From assembly GCA_039566865.1 (NCBI GenBank), contig CM076952.1, forward strand, positions 10,064,501 through 10,128,500: DNA of 64,000 bases, read 5' to 3'. Made by a program: the position numbers and the translations under genes. Source of the DNA: Aurelia coerulea. Its lineage: Eukaryota > Cnidaria > Scyphozoa > Semaeostomeae > Ulmaridae. The notes beneath the pieces were generated by a model. It was not told where the DNA came from and made no database searches. It saw only the letters and a list, made by a program, of their open reading frames with translations. Shown here one piece after another: positions 1-10,101 of this stretch (position 1 is its first letter; each line of letters begins with the position of its first letter).

Positions 1-764
1 GAATCTAATTTATTTTAAAGTTTCGTTTTACCTGGCAGTTTAATTTCTACTTGTAACTGTTAGAGGCCTTCGAAGAACACCTTTGTGGGACACCTTTGAA
101 GCTATCTACAAATTTTGAACTACGAGCTACTTGAAATACTTGAAGATATTTTAGCTCTTTAGCTACTCTTAATATGATATGTTGGTGGGTTTCCTAATTT
201 CTGAAAGGAGCACGAACATTTTTTTACACATCAAATTGGTCTTAGAGATTTTTGTGGACGTTAGTAGGTTTTTATGTTTTTGGGACTATTTGCTTTCGAG
301 CCACTCCCCTTTTGTCATGAGGAGCAAGTGACAAAACTCATGTGGGTACAGGAAAGCTGCAAACGTGTTGTCAGTTTGCGTTACTTTCAAAATCATCCTA
401 GAATTTTCTTTTCTAGTCTTGGCAATTAAGATGCTCCCAGACTTCTCATGTCTTACTAAAAATTGCTCTTCGGGGCCTTCAGAGTTAACAAAGGTATCAT
501 GTTGAATATTGAATTAGGTAATACTAATCCTTGCTTGAGAAAGAGTACCCTGTGAGCGAAATCCTAAAATGACTCATATCTCACAAAATACTCTAAAATG
601 ACATTCTCACCTACTTTTATCTGGTTAAATCTGTTAAAATACATATATGACCAAAGTCTCATGCACATTCATTACTTTTTGCTCATCTAGTGCTCATTTT
701 TGTGATTTTTGGACTTTCAAAATGGCGGATTTTCTGCCAGTCAATAAAAAACATGTCCATATAC
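1..764. other. Unassigned AT-rich sequence
   Basis: I see no coding region, RNA gene or repeat with supportable boundaries. Short open frames on both strands lack any recognisable domain. Confidence 0.5.
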
Positions 765-990
765 GTATGCATGGCTCTGATGAAGGCTCAATGCCAAAAC
801 ACGAAAAAAGCAAAAAATGGCTTCTGTCGTGGTATAAGACCCAGGGATCTGAATGACTTGATTTCTTCAACATTTCATTGCGCTTGAGTGGCGCAGTGGA
901 GTGTTGGAGAAATTTTTGACACGAAGACCCCGGGTTCGATCCCAGGCAAGGGCACATTTTGATTCTCGAATTGTGGTAGCCGACTCACGA
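765..990 (+). repeat. SINE-like repeat with tRNA promoter boxes, copy 1
   Basis: This repeat of about 225 bp has a second copy at 1333-1562, sharing long stretches from GCATGGCTCTGATGAAGGCT through GTGGTAGCC. Its 3' half holds a Pol III-style module: an A-box-like TGGCGCAGTGG at 889-899 and a B-box-like GGTTCGATCCC at 933-943, spaced as in a tRNA. The 120 bp upstream of the module is equally conserved, which is unusual because tRNA-derived SINEs normally begin with the tRNA-like head. The 3' end meets a MITE at 997. Pol III transcription is inferred from the boxes only. Confidence 0.6.
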
Positions 991-996
991 CAAATA

Positions 997-1294
997 CCGT
1001 GCGTCTAAAAAACGTACCCCCTTTTGACTGAACAAGGGAACAAAACAATAACATTTCGGGACTTTTTAATTCATGGCTACAATTGTTGGTCTTCAACTTA
1101 AACTTCAACTTAAACTGTAAATTTTGACTTTGCGAACTTGTATCTCCGGTGTTTGGTGGACGATTTCTAAATGCAAGGTATGTGCATCTAAGTTGAAGAT
1201 TAATTAATTTTGCTGTGAACTCGGGGAGCAATGATATCTGATTGTTTGGCTCCTATTTCCAGTCAAAAGAGGGTAATTTTTTTTAGACACCCGG
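997..1294. mobile_element. MITE with CCG...GTCTAAAAAA inverted ends and TA target duplication
   Basis: The left end CCGTGCGTCTAAAAAA and the right end TTTTTTTTAGACACCCGG are inverted copies, and the match extends inward to CTTTTGACTG / CAGTCAAAAG. TA dinucleotides at 995-996 and 1295-1296 fit a TSD of the Tc1/mariner type. The 298-bp element has no coding capacity. It separates the two SINE-like copies. Confidence 0.65.
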
Positions 1295-1332
1295 TATATT
1301 TCATCGTGTCAGCTGATGCCGAATGATTCTAT

Positions 1333-1562
1333 ATACGTAAGCATGGCTCTGATGAAGGCTCAATGCCGAAACATGAAAGAACAAAAAATGGCTTCTGTCG
1401 TCGTGTAAGACCCAGGGATCTGAATGACCAGATTTCTCCAACATTTCATTGCGCTTGAGTGGCGCAGAGTGGAGTATCGGAGAAACTTTTCACACGAAGA
1501 CCCCGGGTTCGATCCCAGGCAGGGGCACATTTAATGCTCCAATTGTGGTAGCCCACTCATAA
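1333..1562 (+). repeat. SINE-like repeat with tRNA promoter boxes, copy 2
   Basis: This is the second copy of the repeat at 765-990. It carries the same GGTTCGATCCC B-box-like motif, and the A-box region reads TGGCGCAGAGTGG with two extra bases. Downstream GTGGTAGCC is retained, then the copies diverge. Confidence 0.6.
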
Positions 1563-1589
1563 GGAAGGAAGGTATCATATTTAACGTGG

Positions 1590-1812
1590 CTAGCCTGCGA
1601 AAGTCTGAGAGAGACTTATTTCCAGCAGGGGCCACGGATGTTTTACCATCAACCCGCCGCAGCTACCAGATTTCCCTCACATGGCTCTGGTCGACCCGGG
1701 CTAGAGTTACGGACAGCGACCAAACTGTCCAGCGCGGGATTCGAACCTCGGCCGTTCTGACCTTTGGTTTACGAGTCAGTCGCCTTAACCACTCGGCCAC
1801 ACGCTCTCTCAT
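1590..1812 (-). repeat. tRNA-headed SINE, minus strand
   Basis: Read on the minus strand, the element starts near 1812 with GTGTGGCCGAGTGGTTAAGG, which contains a consensus A box (TGGCCGAGTGG), followed by a consensus B box (GGTTCGAATCC). This resembles the 5' half of a serine- or leucine-type tRNA. About 140 bp of unrelated body follows and ends near 1590. The anticodon arm does not fold cleanly, so I call a SINE and not a tRNA gene. Its 5' end lies next to the 3' tail of LINE-A copy 1 on the same strand. Confidence 0.6.
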
Positions 1813-1814
1813 GA

Positions 1815-3288
1815 TAACTATATATCTTTTTTATATATTCAGCATAAAAATTTACAAAAATGGGATTACTTATGACAACACTTAGGAACTACTTTACTAC
1901 ACTACCAGGACGAGATACCATGGGAAGCAAAATACCATGACTACCCCATGGCTTTGACATAAAGACGAGCAACTAAATTAAACCTACATACAATTAAATA
2001 CAATTAATACTATAATTACGCGCAAACAATCTCTACTGATAAACACTGGAGTCAGTTTCACATTGGATATCAGGCAACTATTTGAAGGCTTATAATTTAA
2101 GTGTGAATTACACGTCAATCGCAATAATATTTTATACACTGAAATTACCCAACATCCAATGCAAAACAGACGTACAGGAGTGAAAAACAGGAAGGAACAA
2201 AAAAGGACTTTGTGGCTGAGTGGCGTAGAACAAGGATTCAAATCTAATCAAATCGACCTGTTTTTTGTATGAAATCAAGAGTTAATTCGAGGAAGTTTTT
2301 ATTAATGTTATCAAAAAGGTCTTTACCACCATACAACAAAATTTTTACAAGATCGTTGTTAGAAAGGCTGTTGATTTCAACAAATGGTCGTAATACTACC
2401 GAAACTCCAGCGAGAAGATTTCGTCGTTGAATGACGAACGAAGGGCAAAGCAACAAAAAGTGCTCCGTATTCTCAATACCGTCATTCGTTGGGCACATTG
2501 GGTTTACGGTGTCTCTAAAATTGTGCTTGAATTTGTGGAAGTTTAGCCTGCTGAGACCAACCCTTATTTGGGAAAGGAAACATAGGCCTATTGGGTCATG
2601 AATACCAAAGACAGGTTTTTCAGTGGGGCAACTTTTGGATAGAAGCTTTGTCTTAAAAACAGCAACAGACGGTGCAAGCCTGATTTCGGGATCAAGTTTA
2701 TTCCATTCAGATGTGCAGTTTGGATAGAAGCTAGATTGAAATTTTTCAGTTCTTGCCTTTATTCGCCGAACAGCATCCTGATTGCGAAGGTAGTAATTCA
2801 ACTCAAGAGGTTTTCGGATTGGCTCCTTTGTATACAAGGGGGTGAGATTATTCATAATCTTATAGAACAAAGTGAGGCGCCTACTCCACTTTCGGGAACT
2901 AAGTGACTCCCAGCCAAACTCTGCATACAGTTTTTCCCGGGAAGATCCCCTCCATGTTCCTGTTACAGCAAGAGCAGCCGAGTACTGGACAGACTCTAGT
3001 TTTTCCATCAAATTTGGTAGCATGATGTTTTGACTGAATTCACAAACTTTAGCTGGAATTCTGTAGATAACATCCCCGTAGTCCAGGTGGGGTCGCACAC
3101 AATGCTTATGTAACTCGTTCCGGGTATGCCTGGGCAGATATTTGGAGAGATATTTTAACAGACCAATGCCCTTTCTCGTTTTAGAGACAGCAGATTTAAT
3201 ATGAGCTGAGAAAGAAGCTTTGAGTCCAGGATAATACCTCGATGTTTATGTTCATTTACTTTTTTTACGGGTATTTTATTAAAGAGGA
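1815..3288 (-). mobile_element. LINE-A copy 1, 5'-truncated jockey-type non-LTR retrotransposon
   Basis: On the minus strand the element keeps the last third of the reverse-transcriptase ORF and a 3' UTR of about 430 bp. That UTR shares the conserved segment GGGGTAGTCATGG...TTTTGCT with the UTRs of copies 2 and 3. The 5' break near 3288 abuts a PLE 3' end. The 3' tail near 1815-1840 is an A/T-rich TATATAAAAAAG run next to the SINE. No EN or RT catalytic region survives. Confidence 0.8.
2244..3288 (-). pseudogene. LINE-A RT C-terminal fragment
   Basis: A long open frame of 284 codons ends at 2244 and aligns along its length with the C-terminal part of the ORF at 12916-15138. Landmarks are RPHLDYGDVIY, EKLESVQYSAALAVTGTWRG and the C-terminal Cys/His cluster MCPTNDGIENTEHFLLLCPS. 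The frame is open upstream to about 3210, then shifts by one base near a KLLSQL / SFSAHI junction when compared with copy 2. The RT palm and endonuclease are missing, so this is a dead fragment. Confidence 0.8.
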
Positions 3289-3289
3289 T

Positions 3290-3440
3290 AACTATATTTA
3301 ATGACTACAGAGAAATTCGAAAATATAGTAAACTCAATTGACGTTTCGCTGTCGCTTCATCAGAAATAATCAGTGACTACAGATATTATCTTGCGTGACA
3401 TCATCAGTAAGCTGGCTTGTGCCAGCGGTATCCTGCTTCA
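3290..3440 (-). mobile_element. Penelope-like element 3'-end fragment
   Basis: The minus strand carries the CTGATGA...GAAACGTC signature that recurs downstream of the PLE ORFs elsewhere in this window, within an A/T-rich tail. No coding part remains. The assignment rests on that signature alone. Confidence 0.5.
3340..3363 (-). ncRNA. Hammerhead-like motif
   Basis: The minus strand reads CTGATGA, A, GC-GACA-GC, GAAAC, GTC. CUGANGA and GAAA are the invariant core blocks of hammerhead ribozymes. Here a single extra A precedes the short stem, unlike the canonical core in which stem II follows CUGANGA directly. Catalytic activity is uncertain. Confidence 0.45.
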
Positions 3441-4075
3441 CAATGGCGCTCTCTTAATACTTCATCCCGCAGAATGGACGAGGTCGTGAAACACGGTGCA
3501 TGATCGGTACCAGCAATATTTGCCACCTATTGGGAGCAGTTACGTGGCCACACCCATATCACGTGATACTTTCTCTAGAATGGTACCCCTTCTAAAAGTA
3601 TATACTAAAAGTATATGGGGCTCCGTCAGTGGCGCAGCCGACGTTAATTATCTTTAAGGCGTACCACTAAGGGCCCCCATTCATCAGGAGCCCCCAACCA
3701 TCAAATTCAGGAAATGCTCTCATACAATTACGAATTCGATTTAAAGGGGTGAAATGCAACGTTGCTGACACATCTGTCTTTGCAAGAAAAATAATTGAGA
3801 AGTACCCAAAAAAAACCTCGCCGAAAGTTTTGAGACTAATGCCCCTATTAAACTAACACAGTTAACCCAACTTTATCTAAACCTTGTTAGATTTTAACCA
3901 ATGAAATGCATTCGATTTATTGTATTGGCTAATTAGAAGGCCCCAGTCGATAACCTGGTTTAGTTTAAGCTGGTTTAACTTGCAATTGTGAACGGGGTAT
4001 AAGCTGAAATCGTGGAGAAGGAGTCAATCATGGATATTGCAAAGTTGATGTATTGGAGCAGGGCAGGGGCGAGCA
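3441..4075. other. Unassigned sequence
   Basis: No gene is visible. A CAGTGGCGCAGCC string at about 3627 resembles hAT ends, but no partner end was found. The stretch near 3880-4010 has short AACC/GGTT-rich inverted segments without clear borders. Confidence 0.4.
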
Positions 4076-5787
4076 GCATATGAGTCAAATCTTTCAATAG
4101 GGCACAGGGAAACCCGCAAATCTTCCAATTTCACGCTTATAAGCCAATGATATCGTCGTATTCCGATCACATGATTGAAAATAAGGCTTTCGAGATAAAT
4201 TTTCGAGTACCTTCACAAAAATAAAAATGGATATTCGAGTAATAAAGATACAGAGCTGGTTTTACCACGAATCGATTCAAGAGGCCTCAGTCCACATTTG
4301 TTTTTCTGCATTTGGTTAAAATCTCGTCAGAGATCGGCGTTACATTAGCCTGCGTGCAGACTCGACTATCCTTACATCGAATTTCATTCCTTCGAAAATT
4401 GGCCTATGTTCAAGAATTCTTTAGGAACGCTACAAATAAGATATTGCTTTCAAAATTTCACATGTTACGTGAATTATGTCCAGAAATAGCATGAAAATAT
4501 TTGTTTGTGTAATTTTCGAAAATCGTAGACGAATTAAAGCTATTTTCTGCGAAGAAAGCTAATGGGCCTACCTTCACCCGCAGCAAAATCCCAGTAATCG
4601 GCATTAAGTCACTCTTTTCCGCAATAATAACCAGCGGTTACATTAACGAATAACTTCACCACAAATCCAATTTCTTTCCACCATTCTATCATCGATAATT
4701 TCGATGAAATGTGACAAGACTTTACAGCCTCTGCAGCAAACCGTCTAACTACCGTCGATTCAAAGTTTTCTTGTTGCAAACACGTTGGAAGTCTTGCAAG
4801 ACTTCATAAAACAAAAGGATTTGCAAGACTTAGGTCTCCCATATGACACAGCAAAATGACACCTTTGAGAATAGAATGCACACTCCTGGAGGCATTCTAT
4901 CGTTGCAAAATAAAGAAAAATTAAAACATTTCTCAAAGATTGCAAATTTCTTTGTCACATCGGAGAAGTACATAATTTGTGTAAAGAAATTTCCCCTGCA
5001 ATCTATTCTCGAAGGTGTATAATCTATTATCAAAGGTAACAATTTGCTGTGTCATATGGGAGACCTGAGCCTTGCACAACCTTTTGTTTTATGCTAGCTT
5101 TCCTGGTGTTTGCAACAAGAATACTTTGAATCGACGGTAGTTGGACGGTTTGATGCAGAGGCTGTAAAGTCTTGTCACATTTTATCGAAATTATCGATGA
5201 TAAAATGGTGGAAAGAAATTGGATTTGATTTGTGGTGAAGTTATTCGTTAATGTATCCGCTGGTTATTATTGCGAAAAAGAGTGATTTAATGCCGATTAC
5301 TGGGATTTTGCTGCGGGTGAAGGTAGGCTCATTAGCTTTCTTCGCAGCAAATAGCTTTAATTCGTCTAGGATTTCCGAAAATCACACAAACAAATATTCT
5401 CATGTTATTCCTGGACATAATTCACGTAACCTGTGAAATTTTGAAAGCTATATCATATTTGTAGCGTTCCTGAAGAATTCTTTAACATAGGCCAATTTTC
5501 GAAGGAATTAAATTCGATGTAACGCCGATCCCTGACGAGATTTTAACCAAATGCAGAAAAACAAATGTGGAGTGAGGCCTCTCGAATCGACTCGTGGTAA
5601 AACCAGCTCTGTATCTTTATTACTCGAATATCCATTTTTATTTTCGTGAAGGTACTCGAAAATTTATCTTGAAAGCCTTATTTTCAGTCATGTGATCGGA
5701 ATACGACGATATCATTGGCTTATAAGCGTGAAATTGGAAGATTTGCGGGTTTCCCTGTGCCCTATTTGAAAGATTTGACTCATATGC
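4076..5787. mobile_element. 1.7-kb foldback element with arms of about 780 bp
   Basis: The left arm (about 4076-4870) and right arm (about 5025-5787) are inverted copies with scattered substitutions and small indels, separated by about 150 bp. The outer ends are GCATATGAGTCAAATCTTTC and its complement. Shared landmarks include GAGGCCTC...CCACATTTG, CGGCATTAA and GGTCTCCCATATGACACAGC. Short open frames in the arms mirror each other and carry no domain. No convincing TSD is visible, so the superfamily is unassigned. Foldback DNA transposons and long-TIR MITEs have this architecture. Confidence 0.75.
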
Positions 5788-5814
5788 TTATCGCGAGTTG
5801 CTGAAGAAGAATGG

Positions 5815-7432
5815 CCAGGGCGCGCTTATTGTTTTTATATGCTATAAAGTCCCTTGGGAGGAATAGATTGGCTAGAACTGTCCCAAAGGGGAATTCAAAA
5901 ACCCGTGGATGGCAAAAGTAGTAATCATTGTCGTTTGCATATTCACAGGATTTGCATAGGCTTGCAGGCTTCCAGATTCTGGGAATTTGGGCATCAATGA
6001 AACATTATCTCAAAGGCGTACAGATCCCATGGGAGAGGTTTTGTCAGCCAACATTACTTTTTGTTGGATGAGAAAAGGAGAATACCTAATTGATTTCTCC
6101 TACCAATTAAAACCTATCTGCAGACATCGACGACAGTAAAGGCCACCAGTACTTTCTTGGGGATACATCAGGAACAACTATGGTTACAGTGCATCCTGAT
6201 TTATGTAGGAATCGAAGCAATGAGCCAATCAACACAAAAGGGGGAAACACGTAGAAAGTTTCCATTGGGTCAAGATTCTGCGCAAAAACATTTACTCCAC
6301 TGGAGCCACTGCATTGATATGGGGAGTAGAATTTTAAGATTTCTCCTTGCATGTTTTTTCGTACATTTGAAGGGATTGCCAGAAGGTCCATTGTGTGTGG
6401 ACCGTATGCAACTATTCTCCACGAGTCATCGGAGAGACAGCAATCCAGGTCATAATAATGATAATAAAAAATCTATTTAAAGTTGGATACAAAGTATAGT
6501 TTACTCTAAGAATAGGGTAACTAATTAAAACCAACTGTTTACAAAAATACAATATTTACAATTTCAGCTACTTACAGATATTACAATTACAACTGTCTTC
6601 ATTCCATTGTTTGATTTGAATTTTGAACGAGGCTATAGATTGGCTTGACTTTATCTCATCAGGTAAAGCGTTCCAAAGAATACTGCCTCTGAAGACAATT
6701 GAATTAGTCAGATGTGAATCGTGATGGAGCATCGGCAGGCAGTGAAGCTAAAGGGGTATAGTAGAGATTCAAGATAATGTTGAGCTTTAGTGTCAAATTG
6801 AAGTGACTCTTAATTTCGTCAGTTAGTGCAATGTTCTTTCCTCCTTGGTTGTTCCAAAAATGCAAGAGGTTCCGACTGTCGATGTAAGCATCCATACGAG
6901 CATTGCATAAGTGTTTTGAGAATGCAATCAAGGTGTTTACGAGGGCTTTTGCTTCTCTAATAGCAATGGGAGTAGCCCTCTCTTCTTCGGACCAATAATC
7001 CTTGTAATCTTATCCCCATTTGGTAGAGAAATGACACCACCCCATCCAGTGTTTGATGCATCGGAAGAGAGTGAAATCGAAATGTGTCTCTCTGTTTTCC
7101 ATGGGAGAGAATCTTTCCAGGTATCTAGGAACCTCCGGTATTGGAGCTCGCTTTTGACTGTCTGATATGGGAATCTGTTTTGATGATCTACTCCCCCTGC
7201 TTATGCCTGCATTTACTTCACGAATGTAGAGCCTTGCTGCGGGAACGGCGAGGGAGAATGAAATTACCTTTCCCGAAAAAAACCTTTGTAGTGTTTTTGT
7301 TGAGACAGACTGAGAAGTAATAATTGAATCTCTTAGCCGAGCAAACTTTTCTTTCTTTTCTTGTGGTAAGGTAAAAGACTGGGCGCCTGAAACTGAAATG
7401 AGACCCAGAAATAAGATTTTATGAGTAGGGTA
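5815..7432 (-). pseudogene. DIRS-type retrotransposon RT/RNase H remnant
   Basis: Minus-strand pieces in changing frames follow the order known for DIRS-like pol proteins. The RT-RNase H connection is at about 7260-7432 (FLGLISVSGAQSF, then VISFSLAVPAARLYIREVNA). RNase H is at about 6710-7230, with the segment DAYIDSRNLLHFWNNQGGKN followed by LPADAPSR. A downstream segment at 6107-6450 has VFPPFVLIGSLLRFL and IVVPDVSPRKYWWPLL, and it ends near 6010 with KPLPWDLYAF. DIRS elements carry a tyrosine recombinase, but none is visible here. Stops and frameshifts are frequent. A LINE tail interrupts it at 6453-6706, and the palindrome at 4076-5787 lies just beyond its 3' end. Confidence 0.75.
6453..6706 (-). 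mobile_element. CR1/L2-like LINE 3' tail inserted in the DIRS remnant
   Basis: The minus strand encodes the extreme C terminus of a LINE ORF (FRGSILWNALPDEIKSSQS, then a CNCNIC ending), followed by about 100 bp of UTR and an ATTATTATCATTATT-type repeat tail. GTCA at 6449-6452 and 6707-6710 is a 4-bp TSD. Removing the insert joins the DIRS reading frame between ...SRFTSD and LDCC..., which confirms the borders. It resembles the LINE end at 9140-9482. Confidence 0.75.
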
Positions 7433-7484
7433 TAGAATTGATTTCTTGGACTAGCTACACAATCTCTGTAAGCTCCTAGGAGGT

Positions 7485-7830
7485 TAGGTTATGTGGCTAG
7501 GAGCTATATCGCTTCTGGGATGAGACATTCCTCCCACACTTCCAGGTAGTTTCGCTCCAGCATTGTTTGTTTCAGCGGGTATTGCATCCATTTTTGCTGA
7601 AACTTGGTCACCAGTTATTTTTACTGGAGTTTAGGGAGCGAGGTTGGACCAGGGCTAGGGAGTGTGGCTAGGAGCTATATTGCTTCTGGGATGAGACATT
7701 CCTCCCATACTACCAGGTAGTTTCGCTCCCGCATCTGGCTTACAAATTCGTTAGCAGTACGTTTTCACTGGTCTGGTTTGCTCATCTTCGGCGGGTTCAA
7801 ATCCATTTTGCTTAATTTTACGTTACCAGT
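7485..7830. repeat. Short dispersed/tandem repeat block
   Basis: About 75 bp beginning TGTGGCTAGGAGCTATAT is repeated at 7490-7562 and 7665-7735. Interleaved units contain GGCGGGTTCAAA, CCATTTTTGCTGA and TTTACGTCACCAG-like segments. These recur at 11388-11520 and 17985-18460. No coding content is seen. Confidence 0.55.
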
Positions 7831-7831
7831 A

Positions 7832-8047
7832 TGTCGTGGGTCCTTCAGAGATAGACTTGGAAATGACAGCAACGTGTACTCTTTGCGTTCTGAATCTTAA
7901 GACTGATCTAAAAATCCTCACAAGGCGTGGTACTGTAAAGCACATGATCATAACATTGACGTCAACGTTAATCTATTGTACAACACATGTTGATTGATAA
8001 TAGCAAGGCATTACATATATGTTGATTGATAACAGCAAGGCATTACA
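7832..8047 (-). repeat. 3' LTR of the Ty3/gypsy element
   Basis: This 216-bp LTR, read on minus, begins TGTAATGCCTTGC and ends CCCACGACA. Its start holds two copies of a unit of about 32 bp (GTTGATTGATAAYAGCAAGG on plus). It is strongly similar to the split LTR at 10102-11387, differing by scattered substitutions. Confidence 0.8.
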
Positions 8048-8060
8048 CCACCCCTTCCCT
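8048..8060 (-). promoter_or_regulatory. Polypurine tract
   Basis: The minus strand reads AGGGAAGGGGTGG directly before the TGTAATG start of the 3' LTR. This is the position and composition of the primer for plus-strand DNA synthesis. Confidence 0.7.
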
Positions 8061-8189
8061 AATTTGACCACAAAGTGTGCTAATGAGCAACAAAGCTTCA
8101 ACACCGCAAAGGGTTCTGACAACTTGCCTGGGCGTTGAGCTGAACGTTGAAATGAGCTGGACGTTGAAAAGGCTGAATGTCCTCGTTTT

Positions 8190-9290
8190 CCACTTGGACT
8201 TACAGATTGCTAAGTTACATGCATATGGCTTTAGCCGTGAAGCTTTATTGCTTGTCTACAGTTATCTGGAAAGTCGGCAACAAAGAGTAAAAATCAATGG
8301 AGCTTTCAGTAACTATGAACATATTCAGCTTGGTGTTCCCCAAGGATCCGTCCTTGGACCTCTCTTTTTCAATATCTACGTCAATGACCTTCTGTTATCG
8401 ATTCAAGAGACAGATATGTGTAATTATGCCGATGATACAACCATTTATACGTGCGATGTGCGTCTCGAAAATGTAATCTCCAGGTTAGAAAATGACTCCA
8501 AAATTATAATCGAATGGTTCGCAAACAATTACATGAAATTTAACGAAGGTAAATGCAATTTTATGATTTTTGGTGAAAAAAAAGATCAAGATGTCGGCAT
8601 AAATATTGGCAACTGTACCGTCAATAATTCACAAGAGGAGAAACTTTTAGGGGTTTTGATTGATGCAAATCTCAGTTTTGAAAAGCATGTAAGCAATATT
8701 TGTAAAAAGGCTGGTAACAAACTATTTGCTTTGTCACGCATGTCCGCATATCTAGGAACTGATAAATTAAAACTTTTGATGAGAGCATTTGTAACTAGCC
8801 AGTTCCAGTACTGTCCTTTGGTATGGATGTTCCATAGCAGAAAGATGAATAACAAAATCAATAGGCTGCATGAGAGACCTTTACGAATTGCGTACAAAAA
8901 CTATACTTCCAGCTTTGGAAACCTTATTAGAATTAGAAAAAGATAGATCTGTAACAATACATCAGAAAAATGTACAATTGCTAATGATTGAAATGTTCAA
9001 AACTACTAATAATTTAAACCCCAGTTTTATGGACGAAATTTTCCTGCAAAGAACTCTCACATATAATTTGAGAAATACCAATACATTCTTACTTCCTATG
9101 GTACATACAGTTAATCGTGGTACTGAAACAATCCGATACAGAGGGCTGCGAATTTGGCACTCTCTTCCTCAGGAAATTAAGGATTCAAATTCTGTGCATC
9201 AATTTGAAAAATAAAATCAAACATTGGACCAATGAAGGCTGCGACTGCAGACTTTGCAGGCAATACATTCCTCGAGTCGGCTTTCTATAA
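8190..9290 (+). pseudogene. LINE RT fragment (YADD-type) with frameshifts
   Basis: Visible RT landmarks are QLGVPQGSVLGPLFFNIYVN (motif B) and CNYADDTTIY, the catalytic YADD of motif C, at about 8340-8450. The thumb LLGVLIDANLSFEKHVSNIC follows. The frame shifts by one near 8930, continues with NTFLLPMV and IRYRGLRIWHSLPQEIK, and shifts again near 9212 to reach a Cys-rich end (CDCRLC) with a stop at 9288-9290. The endonuclease domain and RT fingers are absent. It belongs to the CR1/L2/jockey assemblage; the exact clade is not determined. Confidence 0.8.
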
Positions 9291-9482
9291 TTTTACACCT
9301 TTTTTAATATGAACTTCGTAATTTGATTTGAACATTGTGATTTGATTTGAACTTTGCAATTTAATTGACTAGTTTTACTTGTATATATATATATTTCTGT
9401 ATTTAATTTGTTGGCTTGAATTAGCTCTTGTAGTTATGTAAGTTGCCAACGTAAAATAAATTGATAATAATGATAACAATAC
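8190..9482 (+). mobile_element. CR1/L2-like LINE, 5'-truncated, inserted in the gypsy body
   Basis: The element keeps RT from mid-palm to the C terminus and a 3' UTR ending in an AATTGATAATAATGATAACA repeat tail near 9480. On its right the gypsy integrase remnant resumes. The left break near 8190 is estimated from where homology to LINE RT begins (IAKLHAYGFSREALLLVYSY). A TSD was not resolved. Confidence 0.75.
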
Positions 9483-10054
9483 CCCCATATTTTCTCTGCG
9501 TGACCCAATACCCCCAGGTAAGAACTCTATTTCCCCAGATTCTTTTACAGGGCAAAAGGTTTCCCCCTTGTCGAAAGAAACAGAGCAAGCATTGACATCG
9601 TTGTGGTGAACAACCATATCTTTCCCTTCTTTGGATCTGATCTTGTAATTTACCGCAATCTTAGCCTGAATTGTGTAGGGAACAACCCACCGCTTCCTAA
9701 ACTTCCAAGTCTTGGGGCGGCGCAGCCAGACCGACTGACCAACCACAAGGGGTTGCCATTTCGCTGAAGATGAGCCTGTTGCCTTCCTCTGTTCAAATTC
9801 CGAGAAAAATTTCTCACGATCAACTGCAGAACACAAAACGTGAGTCAAATTTTTTTGTAAGATTAGCATATGTGTCCTTTTGGTCTTCACCCAGGGCGTG
9901 AGAATATGTAGCAGCAGGGCCCCGAAGGAAGGCAGGCAAAACTTTTTAACTTTTTAGCGGCATCCCAACAATTGGCAGTGCAAACCTCGGACTGACGGAG
10001 CCAAGATACGATGTCCCCAGTGTCGAATTTTTCTGGTACGATAGAAGACGCCAT
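9483..10054 (-). pseudogene. gypsy gag N-terminus fused to integrase C-terminus
   Basis: The minus-strand ATG at 10052-10054 opens MASSIVPEKFDTGDIVSWL, a gag-like start just inside the PBS. A frameshift follows near 9940, then DQKDTYANLTKKF-type sequence in another frame. At about 9790 this joins WQPLVVGQSVWLRRPKTW...VVPYTIQAKIAVNYKI...MVVHHNDV, which matches the SH3-like C-terminal domain of Ty3/gypsy integrases (usual form VGD.VWLR...GPY.I...VVH.N..K). The join means most of gag-pol was deleted. The frame then runs to the LINE insertion at 9482. Confidence 0.7.
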
Positions 10055-10082
10055 TGTGTCGAACAAGTATCCAGTGCTCAGC

Positions 10083-10100
10083 CCTGTACCTCTGTCACCA
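10083..10100 (-). promoter_or_regulatory. Primer-binding site
   Basis: On the minus strand TGGTGACAGAGGTACAGG begins one base after the 5' LTR end (CACGACA). A TGG start complements the CCA end of a tRNA primer. The tRNA identity is not determined. Confidence 0.6.
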
Positions 10101-10101
10101 A

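Noticed and set aside
1728..1808. Possible functional tRNA-Ser/Leu gene on minus
   Set aside because: The anticodon arm and acceptor stem do not pair properly, and a SINE-like body follows.
2212..2244. TGGCTGAGTGG and GGATTCAAATC resembling tRNA A and B boxes
   Set aside because: The boxes are only about 12 bp apart, and the sequence lies at the end of the LINE-A ORF, so it is coincidence.
3626..3640. CAGTGGCGCAGCC as a hAT terminal repeat
   Set aside because: No inverse partner or 8-bp duplication could be found nearby.
4312..5436. Matching small ORFs in both arms of the palindrome as paired genes
   Set aside because: They are shadows of the inverted repeat, short and without any domain.
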